Below are positions 7,858-20,422 of a stretch of 64,000 bases of DNA, piece after piece. Under the pieces are notes generated by a model. That model was not told the origin of the DNA. It was given only the letters and a program-made list of their open reading frames with translations, and did no database searches. Source of the DNA: Streptomyces gilvus (lineage in GTDB: Bacteria > Actinomycetota > Actinomycetes > Streptomycetales > Streptomycetaceae); assembly GCF_022513565.1 (NCBI RefSeq), contig NZ_JAKWBE010000010.1, positions 1 to 64,000 of the forward strand, in the 5' to 3' direction. A program made the position numbers and the translations under genes. Each line of letters begins with the position of its first letter. The first letter of the stretch is position 1.

Positions 7858-8709
7858 ATGAGGTCTGCTGTACGTGGTTCTGTGCGCCGCCGGGCGACGG
7901 CGGCCGGACTCGCCGCCCTGCTGCTCGCCGGGGGAGCGGTGGCCTGCGGGAAGGGCGACCAGTCGCCGGAGATGTCGCCTGTCGCGGCCGTGGCCAAGGC
8001 CGCGAAGAAGACGCAGAACATCACGTCCCTGCACTACCGCATGAAGGGCACGTACCCCGAGCAGGGGCAGATGACGGCCGAGGCCTCCATGCGGCTCAAG
8101 CCCACCGTCGCGATGAGCATGAAGATGAACGTGCCCTCCCAGGGCGCCGAGGGCGCCGCGGAGATCCGGCTCGTCGACAAGGCCATGTACATCGGCGGCA
8201 ATCCCGAGATGTCCAAGGAGATGGACGGCAAGACCTGGCTCAAGTTCGACCTGTCCGCCCTCGGCGACAAGGGGCTCGGCGCGGGTGCGCCGGGCGCCGG
8301 CCAGGCCGAGCAGAACCCGGCGGCCGAGTCCGGCTTCCTCACCGGCGCCAAGGACCTGAAGAAGATCGGCACAGAGACCGTCGACGGTGTGAAGACGACC
8401 CACTACCGGGGCACCCTCACCCTCGACGAGCTCAAGGCCTCCCTGAAGAAGGAGAGCAAGGACGTCCGCGAGCAGCGTGAGAAGAGCCTCCAGCAGTACG
8501 AGAAGCTCGGCGTCGACACGATGACGATGGACATGTGGATCGACGGCCAGGACCGCACCAAGCAGTTCCGGATGAAGGGCCAGGCCGACAAGGGCCCGCT
8601 CGACATGACGATCACCTTCGTCGACTACAACAAGCCGGTCGCCGTCACCGCCCCGCCCGCCAAGGACGTCGCCGACCTCGCCGAGATGATGAAGGGCGTC
8701 CAGGGCTGA
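7858..8709 (+). CDS. Putative lipoprotein, paralogue 2
   Basis: 283 residues from the ATG at 7858, which follows a G-rich ribosome binding site (GGGGGGAA). The signal peptide RRRATAAGLAALLLAGGAVAC ends at a lipobox Cys (about residue 30). The mature protein is rich in Lys, Met and Asp and contains KTTHYRGTLTLDEL and DMWIDGQDRTKQF. The corresponding stretches of the preceding gene are NTTHYAGTVRLADL and DIWVNDRDLLVKK, so it is a tandem paralogue. Function unknown; a role in lipid or envelope-component carriage is possible from the presumed fold. The first ATGs further upstream lie in short repeats and lack a ribosome binding site. Confidence 0.87.
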   Translation: MRSAVRGSVRRRATAAGLAALLLAGGAVACGKGDQSPEMSPVAAVAKAAKKTQNITSLHYRMKGTYPEQGQMTAEASMRLKPTVAMSMKMNVPSQGAEGAAEIRLVDKAMYIGGNPEMSKEMDGKTWLKFDLSALGDKGLGAGAPGAGQAEQNPAAESGFLTGAKDLKKIGTETVDGVKTTHYRGTLTLDELKASLKKESKDVREQREKSLQQYEKLGVDTMTMDMWIDGQDRTKQFRMKGQADKGPLDMTITFVDYNKPVAVTAPPAKDVADLAEMMKGVQG

Positions 8710-8724
8710 GCCGTACGACCGGAT

Positions 8725-8754
8725 TTGCCTCGCGGCGATCCGGTCCCGTACTCT
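8725..8754 (+). promoter_or_regulatory. Candidate rplJL promoter
   Basis: TTGCCT (8725-8730), 18-nt spacer, TACTCT (8749-8754), just after the lipoprotein stop codon. The predicted start near 8761 gives a leader of about 230 nt before rplJ. Confidence 0.6.
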
Positions 8755-8760
8755 CCTACA

Positions 8761-8980
8761 GAAGCCAAAGACCGCTGGTCGTTGCCGTGCGCTCGGAAGA
8801 GGGCCCGGTGGCCGAAGGATCCGCTGAACCGCGGACGACCCGCGCAGGTGACTGTGGAAGTGCTCCCGGACCGCCCCTGACCTGGGGTCGCCCGGTCGAG
8901 CTACGCCCCGTGCGCCTGCGCCGGGGCGTTTCGTTTTCCCCAGCCCCTTCCGAGCGGTCGTCATCACCCGGAAGGAGGCC
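8761..8980 (+). promoter_or_regulatory. L10 (rplJ) leader with terminator-like hairpin
   Basis: A long untranslated leader beginning with AGAAGCCAAAGACCGC, which looks like the L10-binding leader known from many bacteria. A terminator-like stem ACGCCCCG (8903-8910) / CGGGGCGT (8922-8929) is followed by TTCGTTTT. This suggests attenuation or autoregulation of rplJL by L10-L7/L12. The leader class is established; its exact fold here is not worked out. Confidence 0.6.
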
Positions 8981-8988
8981 GACGCTCT

Positions 8989-9519
8989 ATGGCAAGGCCC
9001 GACAAGGCTGCCGCGGTAGCCGAGCTGACGGAGCAGTTCCGCAGCTCGAGCGCCGCCGTGCTGACCGAGTACCGGGGTCTCACCGTGGCGCAGCTCAAGA
9101 CGCTGCGCCGCTCGCTCGGTGAGAACGCCCAGTACGCCGTGGTGAAGAACACGCTGACCAAGATTGCGGCCAACGAGGCCGGGATCACGACGCTCGACGA
9201 CCTGTTCAACGGTCCGACGGCGGTCGCCTTCGTCACCGGTGACCCGGTGGAGTCGGCGAAGGGTCTTCGTGACTTCGCCAAGGACAACCCGAACCTCGTC
9301 ATCAAGGGCGGTGTCCTTGACGGCAAGGCTCTGTCCGCCGACGAGATCAAGAAGCTTGCGGACCTCGAGTCCCGCGAGGTTCTGCTCGCCAAGCTGGCGG
9401 GCGCCATGAAGGGCAAGCAGACGCAGGCTGCACAGCTCTTCCAGGCGCTTCCGACGAAGCTCGTCCGGACCGTGGACGCGCTGCGCGCCAAGCAGGACGA
9501 GCAGGGCGGTGCCGAGTAA
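8989..9519 (+). CDS. rplJ: 50S ribosomal protein L10
   Basis: Anchors the L7/L12 stalk to the large subunit. 176 residues with the N-terminal rRNA-binding domain (ARPDKAAAVAELTEQF, then VLTEYRGLTVAQLKTLRRSL and YAVVKNTL) and a C-terminal helix for L12 dimers. ATG at 8989 behind a near-perfect GAAGGAGG (8971-8978). First gene of the rplJL unit; rplL follows after 124 nt. Confidence 0.98.
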   Translation: MARPDKAAAVAELTEQFRSSSAAVLTEYRGLTVAQLKTLRRSLGENAQYAVVKNTLTKIAANEAGITTLDDLFNGPTAVAFVTGDPVESAKGLRDFAKDNPNLVIKGGVLDGKALSADEIKKLADLESREVLLAKLAGAMKGKQTQAAQLFQALPTKLVRTVDALRAKQDEQGGAE

Positions 9520-9643
9520 CTCGGCTCGCATCATGACCGCCGTCTGAGGCAGCCGCCGCAGGCAGTGGTCGTAGCGGGCCGAACGTACGCCCGCCTTACA
9601 TGTACATCCGGCACCAGCCGAAATTAGTGGAAGGAAAGCCATC

Positions 9644-10024
9644 GTGGCTCTCACCCAGGACGAACTGCTCGCCGAGTTCGAGGGCATGACCCTCATCCAG
9701 CTCTCCGAGTTCGTGAAGGCGTTCGAGGAGAAGTTCGACGTCACCGCCGCCGCCGCGGCCGTCGTCGCCGGCCCCGCCGGTCCGGCCGCCCCGGTCGAGG
9801 CCGCTGAGGAGAAGGACGAGTTCGACGTCATCCTCACCGGCGCCGGCGACAAGAAGATCCAGGTCATCAAGGTCGTGCGTGAGCTGACCTCCCTCGGCCT
9901 GAAGGAGGCCAAGGACCTGGTCGACGGTGCGCCGAAGCCGGTTCTGGAGAAGGTCAACAAGGAGGCCGCCGACAAGGCCAAGGAGTCCCTCGAGGGCGCC
10001 GGTGCCTCCGTCGAGGTCAAGTAA
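9644..10024 (+). CDS. rplL: 50S ribosomal protein L7/L12
   Basis: Stalk protein that recruits and activates the translational GTPases. 126 residues: the dimerisation domain (about 1-35), an Ala/Gly/Pro hinge rich in AAAAAVVAGPAGPAAP, and the conserved C-terminal domain DEFDVILTGAGDKKIQVIKVVRE to the end. GTG start with GGAAGG upstream. The 3' hairpin probably limits read-through into rpoB. Confidence 0.98.
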   Translation: MALTQDELLAEFEGMTLIQLSEFVKAFEEKFDVTAAAAAVVAGPAGPAAPVEAAEEKDEFDVILTGAGDKKIQVIKVVRELTSLGLKEAKDLVDGAPKPVLEKVNKEAADKAKESLEGAGASVEVK

Positions 10025-10094
10025 GACCTCTCGGGTCCGCCAGGATCCACGTGCGCCGCAGCCGTCGTGACAGAGGGCTGTAACGCTCAAGCGT

Positions 10095-10130
10095 CGAGGA
10101 GCGATCATCCATCCGGGTGGTCGCTCCTCG
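10095..10130 (+). terminator. Hairpin after rplL
   Basis: CGAGGAGCGA (10095-10104) pairs with TCGCTCCTCG (10121-10130) around a 16-nt loop. There is only a weak T tract (GCGTTCCT), so it is probably a leaky terminator that sets the rplL to rpoB ratio. Confidence 0.65.
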
Positions 10131-10389
10131 GCGTTCCTGGGGGCGCGGCCACGGTCACCTTGCGGGCTCGTATGCGAGGGGTATGGTGATCTTCGTCGTG
10201 TCTCCCGGAACTCCGGTTCGGGCAAGGGGGCCTTGACGAACCGCACGCAGCGCGCAATTCTCAGGACGCGTCGCCAGAACGGTCCGAATCCGAGGCATGG
10301 ATCGGCGACGAAGAGGGCAGTATCAACGTGCGTTGAGGGCAGGCATGCCGAGGGCGTTGAGGACAACGAGGGTCTCAGAAAAGCGGGGC

Positions 10390-10418
10390 TGGACATCAGT
10401 GCGCCAAGTGGCTACACT
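10390..10418 (+). promoter_or_regulatory. rpoBC promoter
   Basis: TGGACA (10390-10395), exact 17-nt spacer, TACACT (10413-10418). This is the best vegetative (HrdB-type) promoter match in the window, about 180 nt upstream of rpoB. Confidence 0.75.
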
Positions 10419-10600
10419 GACCCTTTGCGCTGCCTGTTAGCTGTCCCCTGCCCGTCACCAGGGGTCTGCCCTCGCCTCAGCATTGCCGACCGGATCATCC
10501 CTGACCTGGCCTTTTGCCAGATCGGGAAGAGCCTGCCGTGATGCGGTGGCAAGGGGCCGGGGAGCGCGTAGTGAGTCCGAGCCCTCGGAAGGACCCCCTC

Positions 10601-13600
10601 TTGGCCGCCTCGCGCACTGCCTCGACCGCGAATACGAACAACGGCGCCAGCACCGCCCCGCTGCGCATCTCTTTTGCAAAGATCAAGGAGCCTCTCGAGG
10701 TTCCCAACCTGCTCGCGCTGCAGACCGAGAGCTTTGACTGGCTGCTCGGCAACACCGCTTGGCAGAGTCGGGTCGAGGAGGCTCTGGAGTCCGGTCAGGA
10801 CGTCCCCACCAAGTCCGGTCTGGAGGAGATCTTCGAGGAGATCTCCCCGATCGAGGACTTCTCCGGGTCGATGTCGCTGACGTTCCGCGACCACCGTTTC
10901 GAGCCGCCGAAGAACAGCATCGACGAGTGCAAGGAGCGCGACTTCACGTACGCGGCCCCGCTCTTCGTCACGGCCGAGTTCACCAACAACGAGACCGGCG
11001 AGATCAAGTCCCAGACGGTCTTCATGGGCGACTTCCCGCTCATGACCAACAAGGGCACCTTCGTCATCAACGGCACCGAGCGTGTCGTGGTGTCGCAGCT
11101 GGTCCGCTCGCCCGGTGTCTACTTCGACTCCACCATCGACAAGACGTCCGACAAGGACATCTTCTCCGCCAAGATCATCCCCTCCCGGGGTGCCTGGCTG
11201 GAGATGGAGATCGACAAGCGTGACATGGTCGGTGTCCGTATCGACCGCAAGCGCAAGCAGTCCGTCACCGTTCTCCTGAAGGCTCTCGGCTGGACGACCG
11301 AGCAGATCCTGGAGGAGTTCGGCGAGTACGAGTCGATGCGCGCCACCCTGGAGAAGGACCACACCCAGGGCCAGGACGACGCGCTGCTCGACATCTACCG
11401 CAAGCTGCGTCCGGGCGAGCCGCCCACGCGTGAGGCCGCGCAGACGCTGCTGGAGAACCTGTACTTCAACCCCAAGCGCTACGACCTCGCCAAGGTCGGC
11501 CGCTACAAGGTCAACAAGAAGCTGGGTGCGGACGCCCCGCTGGACGCGGGCATCCTGACCGTCGAGGACATCATCTCGACGATCAAGTACCTGGTGAAGC
11601 TGCACGCCGGCGAGACCGAGACCGCCGGGGACAACGGCGACACGATCGTCGTCGAGACCGACGACATCGACCACTTCGGCAACCGTCGTCTGCGCAGCGT
11701 CGGCGAGCTCATCCAGAACCAGGTCCGCACGGGTCTGGCTCGTATGGAGCGCGTCGTGCGCGAGCGCATGACGACCCAGGACGTCGAGGCGATCACGCCG
11801 CAGACCCTGATCAACATCCGGCCGGTCGTCGCCTCCATCAAGGAGTTCTTCGGCACCAGCCAGCTGTCGCAGTTCATGGACCAGAACAACCCGCTGTCGG
11901 GTCTCACCCACAAGCGCCGTCTGTCGGCCCTTGGTCCGGGTGGTCTCTCCCGTGAGCGGGCCGGCTTCGAGGTCCGTGACGTGCACCCCTCGCACTACGG
12001 CCGCATGTGCCCGATCGAGACCCCCGAAGGCCCGAACATCGGTCTGATCGGCTCGCTCGCCTCCTACGGCCGGGTCAACGCGTTCGGTTTCGTCGAGACC
12101 CCGTACCGCAAGGTCGTCGACGGCCAGGTCACCGACGAGGTGGACTACCTGACCGCCGACGAGGAGGACCGCTTCGTCATCGCGCAGGCCAACGCCACGC
12201 TCAACGACGACATGCGGTTCGCCGAGGCCCGGGTGCTCGTCCGCCGCCGTGGCGGCGAGGTCGACTACGTCGCCGGTGACGACGTGCACTACATGGACGT
12301 CTCGCCGCGCCAGATGGTGTCGGTCGCGACCGCCATGATCCCGTTCCTCGAGCACGACGACGCCAACCGTGCCCTCATGGGCGCGAACATGATGCGTCAG
12401 GCCGTGCCGCTGATCAAGAGCGAGTCCCCGCTCGTCGGCACCGGCATGGAGTACCGCTCCGCGGTCGACGCCGGCGACGTGGTCAAGGCCGAGAAGGCCG
12501 GTGTGGTCCAGGAGGTCTCCGCGGACTACATCACCACCGCCAACGACGACGGCACGTACATCACCTACCGGCTGGCCAAGTTCGCCCGCTCCAACCAGGG
12601 CACCTCGGTCAACCAGAAGGTCATCGTCAACGAGGGCGACCGGATCATCGAGGGCCAGGTCCTGGCCGACGGTCCGGCCACCCAGAACGGCGAGATGGCG
12701 CTCGGCAAGAACCTGCTGGTCGCGTTCATGCCGTGGGAGGGTCACAACTACGAGGACGCGATCATCCTGTCGCAGCGCCTCGTGCAGGACGACGTCCTCT
12801 CCTCGATCCACATCGAGGAGCACGAGGTCGACGCCCGTGACACCAAGCTCGGCCCCGAGGAGATCACCCGGGACATCCCGAACGTCTCCGAGGAGGTCCT
12901 CGCCGACCTCGACGAGCGCGGCATCATCCGCATCGGCGCCGAGGTCATCGCCGGTGACATCCTCGTCGGCAAGGTCACCCCGAAGGGTGAGACCGAGCTG
13001 ACGCCGGAGGAGCGCCTGCTGCGCGCGATCTTCGGCGAGAAGGCCCGTGAGGTCCGTGACACCTCGCTGAAGGTGCCGCACGGCGAGACCGGCAAGGTCA
13101 TCGGCGTGCGCGTCTTCGACCGCGAGGAGGGCGACGAGCTTCCCCCCGGTGTGAACCAGCTGGTGCGCGTCTACGTCGCGCAGAAGCGCAAGATCACCGA
13201 CGGTGACAAGCTCGCCGGCCGGCACGGCAACAAGGGCGTCATCTCCAAGATCCTGCCGATCGAGGACATGCCGTTCCTGGAGGACGGCACCCCGGTCGAC
13301 ATCATCCTCAACCCGCTGGGTGTCCCGTCCCGAATGAACCCGGGACAGGTCCTGGAGATCCACCTCGGCTGGCTCGCCAGCCGCGGCTGGGACGTCTCCG
13401 GCCTCGCGGAGGAGTGGGCGCAGCGCCTCCAGGCGATCGGCGCCGACCAGGTCGACCCGGGCACGAACGTCGCGACCCCCGTCTTCGACGGTGCGCGCGA
13501 GGACGAGCTCGCGGGTCTGCTGCAGCACACCATCCCGAACCGGGACGGCGAGCGCATGGTGCTCCCGACCGGTAAGGCGCGGCTGTTCGACGGCCGTAGC

Positions 13601-14086
13601 GGTGAGCCGTTCCCGGACCCGATCTCGGTCGGCTACATGTACATCCTGAAGCTGCACCACCTGGTCGACGACAAGCTGCACGCCCGTTCCACCGGTCCGT
13701 ACTCGATGATCACCCAGCAGCCGCTGGGTGGTAAGGCGCAGTTCGGTGGCCAGCGGTTCGGCGAGATGGAGGTGTGGGCGCTGGAGGCATACGGCGCCGC
13801 GTACGCCCTCCAGGAGCTGCTGACCATCAAGTCCGACGACGTCACCGGCCGCGTGAAGGTCTACGAGGCCATCGTCAAGGGGGAGAACATCCCCGAGCCC
13901 GGCATCCCCGAGTCCTTCAAGGTGCTCATCAAGGAGATGCAGTCGCTCTGCCTGAACGTGGAGGTGCTGTCCAGCGACGGTATGTCCATCGAGATGCGTG
14001 ACACCGACGAGGACGTCTTCCGCGCTGCGGAGGAGCTCGGCATCGACCTGTCCCGGCGCGAGCCGAGCAGCGTCGAAGAGGTCTGA
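10601..14086 (+). CDS. rpoB: DNA-directed RNA polymerase subunit beta
   Basis: Catalytic beta subunit of RNA polymerase. A TTG start at 10601 was chosen because GGAAGGA (10587-10593) lies 7 nt upstream and the product is then 1161 residues starting at the AASRTASTANTNNG region, as in S. coelicolor. Starting further upstream would add an unrelated N-terminus. The rifampicin region is at residues 418-445 with S433, H437 and S442 all wild type, which predicts sensitivity. KRKITDGDKLAGRHGNKG and the C-terminal GGKAQFGGQRFGEMEVWALEA are intact. rpoC follows after 96 nt. Confidence 0.98.
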   Translation: MAASRTASTANTNNGASTAPLRISFAKIKEPLEVPNLLALQTESFDWLLGNTAWQSRVEEALESGQDVPTKSGLEEIFEEISPIEDFSGSMSLTFRDHRFEPPKNSIDECKERDFTYAAPLFVTAEFTNNETGEIKSQTVFMGDFPLMTNKGTFVINGTERVVVSQLVRSPGVYFDSTIDKTSDKDIFSAKIIPSRGAWLEMEIDKRDMVGVRIDRKRKQSVTVLLKALGWTTEQILEEFGEYESMRATLEKDHTQGQDDALLDIYRKLRPGEPPTREAAQTLLENLYFNPKRYDLAKVGRYKVNKKLGADAPLDAGILTVEDIISTIKYLVKLHAGETETAGDNGDTIVVETDDIDHFGNRRLRSVGELIQNQVRTGLARMERVVRERMTTQDVEAITPQTLINIRPVVASIKEFFGTSQLSQFMDQNNPLSGLTHKRRLSALGPGGLSRERAGFEVRDVHPSHYGRMCPIETPEGPNIGLIGSLASYGRVNAFGFVETPYRKVVDGQVTDEVDYLTADEEDRFVIAQANATLNDDMRFAEARVLVRRRGGEVDYVAGDDVHYMDVSPRQMVSVATAMIPFLEHDDANRALMGANMMRQAVPLIKSESPLVGTGMEYRSAVDAGDVVKAEKAGVVQEVSADYITTANDDGTYITYRLAKFARSNQGTSVNQKVIVNEGDRIIEGQVLADGPATQNGEMALGKNLLVAFMPWEGHNYEDAIILSQRLVQDDVLSSIHIEEHEVDARDTKLGPEEITRDIPNVSEEVLADLDERGIIRIGAEVIAGDILVGKVTPKGETELTPEERLLRAIFGEKAREVRDTSLKVPHGETGKVIGVRVFDREEGDELPPGVNQLVRVYVAQKRKITDGDKLAGRHGNKGVISKILPIEDMPFLEDGTPVDIILNPLGVPSRMNPGQVLEIHLGWLASRGWDVSGLAEEWAQRLQAIGADQVDPGTNVATPVFDGAREDELAGLLQHTIPNRDGERMVLPTGKARLFDGRSGEPFPDPISVGYMYILKLHHLVDDKLHARSTGPYSMITQQPLGGKAQFGGQRFGEMEVWALEAYGAAYALQELLTIKSDDVTGRVKVYEAIVKGENIPEPGIPESFKVLIKEMQSLCLNVEVLSSDGMSIEMRDTDEDVFRAAEELGIDLSRREPSSVEEV

Positions 14087-14094
14087 CGGGAGTC

Positions 14095-14124
14095 CGGCGG
14101 GCCCTGACCGACCAGGGCCCGCCG
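14095..14124 (+). other. rpoB-rpoC intergenic hairpin
   Basis: CGGCGGGCCCTG (14095-14106) pairs perfectly with CAGGGCCCGCCG (14113-14124); the loop is ACCGAC and there is no T run. A 12-bp stem immediately after rpoB could stabilise the upstream message or slow polymerase rather than terminate. Confidence 0.6.
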
Positions 14125-14182
14125 ACCCCCAGGCCCCCGTTTCAGACCAAAGACTCACAACCCTGAGAGGGATTGACGCATA

Positions 14183-18082
<3,900 letters not shown>

Positions 18083-18100
18083 GCGAGCGTCCGCTTGAGT

Positions 18101-18144
18101 CGAAGGGCGGTCACCTCTTTCAGGGGTGGCCGCCCTTCGGCGTT
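18101..18144 (+). terminator. Terminator after rpoC
   Basis: CGAAGGGCGGTCACC (18101-18115) pairs with GGTGGCCGCCCTTCG (18125-18139), one T-G pair, 9-nt loop, followed by GCGTTT. It lies between two convergent units and may serve both strands. Confidence 0.82.
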
Positions 18145-18148
18145 TAGG

Positions 18149-20422
18149 TCAGGCGAGCGACTTGAACAGCCGCAGGTACTGGTCCGTCAGCGCCGGCCAG
18201 GCGAACCTCTCGACGGCGCTGCGCCTGCCCGCCGTCCCCAAGCGGTCGGCGAGGGCGCCGTCCGTCAGGATCCGGCGGCAGGCGGCTGCCAGGGCGTCCG
18301 GGTCGCCGGGTGGGACCAGCACACCGTCGTGCTCGTCCCGGACGACGTGGGGGATACCACCGACGGCCGAACCGACGACGGGCGTGCCACAGGCCATCGC
18401 CTCGGCGAGGACCATTCCGAAGGACTCGGCCTCGGTGCGGGACGGCAGCACGACGACCGCGGCCTGCCGCAGGACGTCGACCAGTGCTTCGCCCGTCAGC
18501 TCGCCCGCCGTCGTCACCCGGTCCTCCACCGCCAGCCGGGCCGCCCGTTGCAGGTGGTCCGGTACGGCATCGCCGCCGCCGACCAGGATCAGCTCGGTGT
18601 CGTCGTCGAGCCGCGCGAACGCCTCCAACAGGACGTCGACACCTTTCCAGGCCGAGGTGCGGTCCATGCGGCCCACGTACACGACGGTGCGAGGGCGGCC
18701 CGAGGGCGGCACCGGGCCAGGGGTGAACCGATCAATGTCCACGCCGGGGGTGATCTGGACGGCACCGGCCCGCCCGGCGGCCAGCGACACGGGGGAGACC
18801 GCGACCAGGGTCTCGACCCTGTCGAACACCCGCGGCAGCACATGACGTTCGTACAGGTCGATGACCCGGTCCACGGCGCCGGACGTACCCTTGCGCATGG
18901 ATCCGGCGTGGTAGGTCAGGACCGCCGGGCGCCTGCCGCTGAGCGTCACGGCCACGTCCCCCAGGCCCGGTACCGGTGCGTGCGCGTTGACCACGTCGAC
19001 CCGCATCCTGCGCATCCAGCGGCGGAGCTGGAGCGGCCACAGCGGGCTCATGGGGGTGTTGGACAGCCTCGCCCAGGTCCCGAGCCTGACCACGGGTACG
19101 CCACCGTCAACGGTGACGCGAGTGCGGCGGCCCGCGGTGTTCGTGGTGATCACCACCGCGCGCAGCGCCGGATCGTCGGCGACGGCACGCGTGATACGGG
19201 CGGCGTAGTTCTCCACTCCGCCCACTTTCGGCGGGTAGTACGGGGCGACGACGGCCACCGTCCGTGTCCTGCGCCGGCGCAGCACCCGGTCGAAGATCTC
19301 CTCGGTGCGGTCCGCCTGCCGCGTCCAGCTCAGCTCGCGCTCGGTGTGCCGCCGCCCGGAGGCGCCGAGCCGCTCCGCCAGGCCGTCCTCCGTCAGCACC
19401 CGCCGCAGCGCGGCGATCAGCCCCTCGTGGTCGCCGGGCTCGACGAGCAGCCCGTTGCCCTCGTGCCGGACGAGGGAAGGGATCCCGCCGACCGGGGTCG
19501 TGACGACGGGCCGCCCACTCGCCATCGCCTCGACGAGCACGCTCGGGAAGCTGTCGTACGAGGTGGGCAGCGCCAGCACCCGGGCCCTGCGGTACGCCTC
19601 GGCGAGGCGGTCGCCGTCCAGCCGGCCGGTGAAGGTCACGCGGTCGGCCAGTCCCAGTTCGCCGGCCAGGCGCCGGTAGCCGTCGGCGGCCGAACCGGCG
19701 CCCACCACGTCCAGGCGCACGCCGGGGACGGACGGACGTAGCCCGGCCACCGCCCGCATCAAGTCCGCCAGCCCCTTGTAGCTGGTCACCTGTTCCAGCG
19801 ACCCGGCGAACAGGATGCGCGGCTCGGCGGGCACGGCGCTCGGCGTGAACGTCGTCAGGTCGACGCCCGGGGAGATGGTCGTCGTGCGCCCGGCGAACAG
19901 GCTCGGCAGATCGGCGGCGACGTAGTCGGAGGAGCAGATGATCTCCTGGGCGCGGTGGGCGGTGTCGGCCAGCACGGTCCGCTCGTACGCGGCGAGTGCG
20001 AGGTCCGGGACGAGGCGGCCCTTGCGCATCCTGCCGGTGTGATAGGTGAGCACGAACGGTGTGCCGGTGCCCGCGGCGTGGGCGGCGGTGTCCGCGAAGA
20101 ACGGCACCGGGGCGTGACCGTTGACGAGGGCCACGTCCTCGTCGTCGATGATCTGACGCAGCATCCGCCGCCAGCCGGTGCCGTAGGGCGTGCGGGACAG
20201 GCGCAGTGGGGCCGGCAGCCGGTAGACGGTCGCTCCGCCGGGCCCGTCCTCGCTGCGTCCGGGCTCGCTGCCGGGCACCCCCGTGGTCGCGGTGGTGGCG
20301 ATGACCACCCGGTGGCCGTGCCGGACCCGCAGTTCCCTCGCGAGATGCCAGACGTACTGCTCGACACCGCCGACGGACGGGGGGAAGTAGGGCGTGGCGA
20401 GGAGGATGGACCGGTCGCTCAC
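18149..20422 (-). CDS. Fused double GT4 glycosyltransferase
   Basis: Two complete GT4 (GT-B fold) glycosyltransferases in one 757-residue chain. Domain 1 (about 1-370) opens with LLATPYFPPSVGGVEQYV. Domain 2 (about 372-757) opens with AVVAPYYPPKVGGVENYA. Both continue with NGHAPVP/NAHAPVP and a YHTGRMRKG/YHAGSMRKG block, so they look like a tandem duplication with fusion. Domain 2 keeps the EX7E donor motif (ESFGMVLAE); in domain 1 the first Glu is Asp (DSFPSVLVE). Probably adds two successive, perhaps identical, sugars to a lipid-linked glycan at the inner membrane face. The GTG start overlaps the stop of the pyruvyl transferase gene by GTGA. Last gene of the operon. Confidence 0.88.
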   Translation of the reverse strand: MSDRSILLATPYFPPSVGGVEQYVWHLARELRVRHGHRVVIATTATTGVPGSEPGRSEDGPGGATVYRLPAPLRLSRTPYGTGWRRMLRQIIDDEDVALVNGHAPVPFFADTAAHAAGTGTPFVLTYHTGRMRKGRLVPDLALAAYERTVLADTAHRAQEIICSSDYVAADLPSLFAGRTTTISPGVDLTTFTPSAVPAEPRILFAGSLEQVTSYKGLADLMRAVAGLRPSVPGVRLDVVGAGSAADGYRRLAGELGLADRVTFTGRLDGDRLAEAYRRARVLALPTSYDSFPSVLVEAMASGRPVVTTPVGGIPSLVRHEGNGLLVEPGDHEGLIAALRRVLTEDGLAERLGASGRRHTERELSWTRQADRTEEIFDRVLRRRRTRTVAVVAPYYPPKVGGVENYAARITRAVADDPALRAVVITTNTAGRRTRVTVDGGVPVVRLGTWARLSNTPMSPLWPLQLRRWMRRMRVDVVNAHAPVPGLGDVAVTLSGRRPAVLTYHAGSMRKGTSGAVDRVIDLYERHVLPRVFDRVETLVAVSPVSLAAGRAGAVQITPGVDIDRFTPGPVPPSGRPRTVVYVGRMDRTSAWKGVDVLLEAFARLDDDTELILVGGGDAVPDHLQRAARLAVEDRVTTAGELTGEALVDVLRQAAVVVLPSRTEAESFGMVLAEAMACGTPVVGSAVGGIPHVVRDEHDGVLVPPGDPDALAAACRRILTDGALADRLGTAGRRSAVERFAWPALTDQYLRLFKSLA

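Larger units (their letters stand above)
10025..10600 (+). promoter_or_regulatory. rplL-rpoB intergenic control region
   Basis: 576 bp without a supported gene. It contains the post-rplL hairpin, a first promoter-like pair TTGCGG (10160-10165)/TATGGT (10182-10187, 16-nt spacer), the strong promoter at 10390-10418, and a transcribed leader of about 175 nt ending in the rpoB ribosome binding site. The leader start CCCTTTGCGCTGCCTGTTAG looks highly conserved among actinobacterial rpoB genes as I remember them. Confidence 0.6.

Noticed and set aside
8034..10050. Antisense frames over rplJ/rplL and the lipoproteins
   Set aside because: Shadows of conserved genes in the plus strand.
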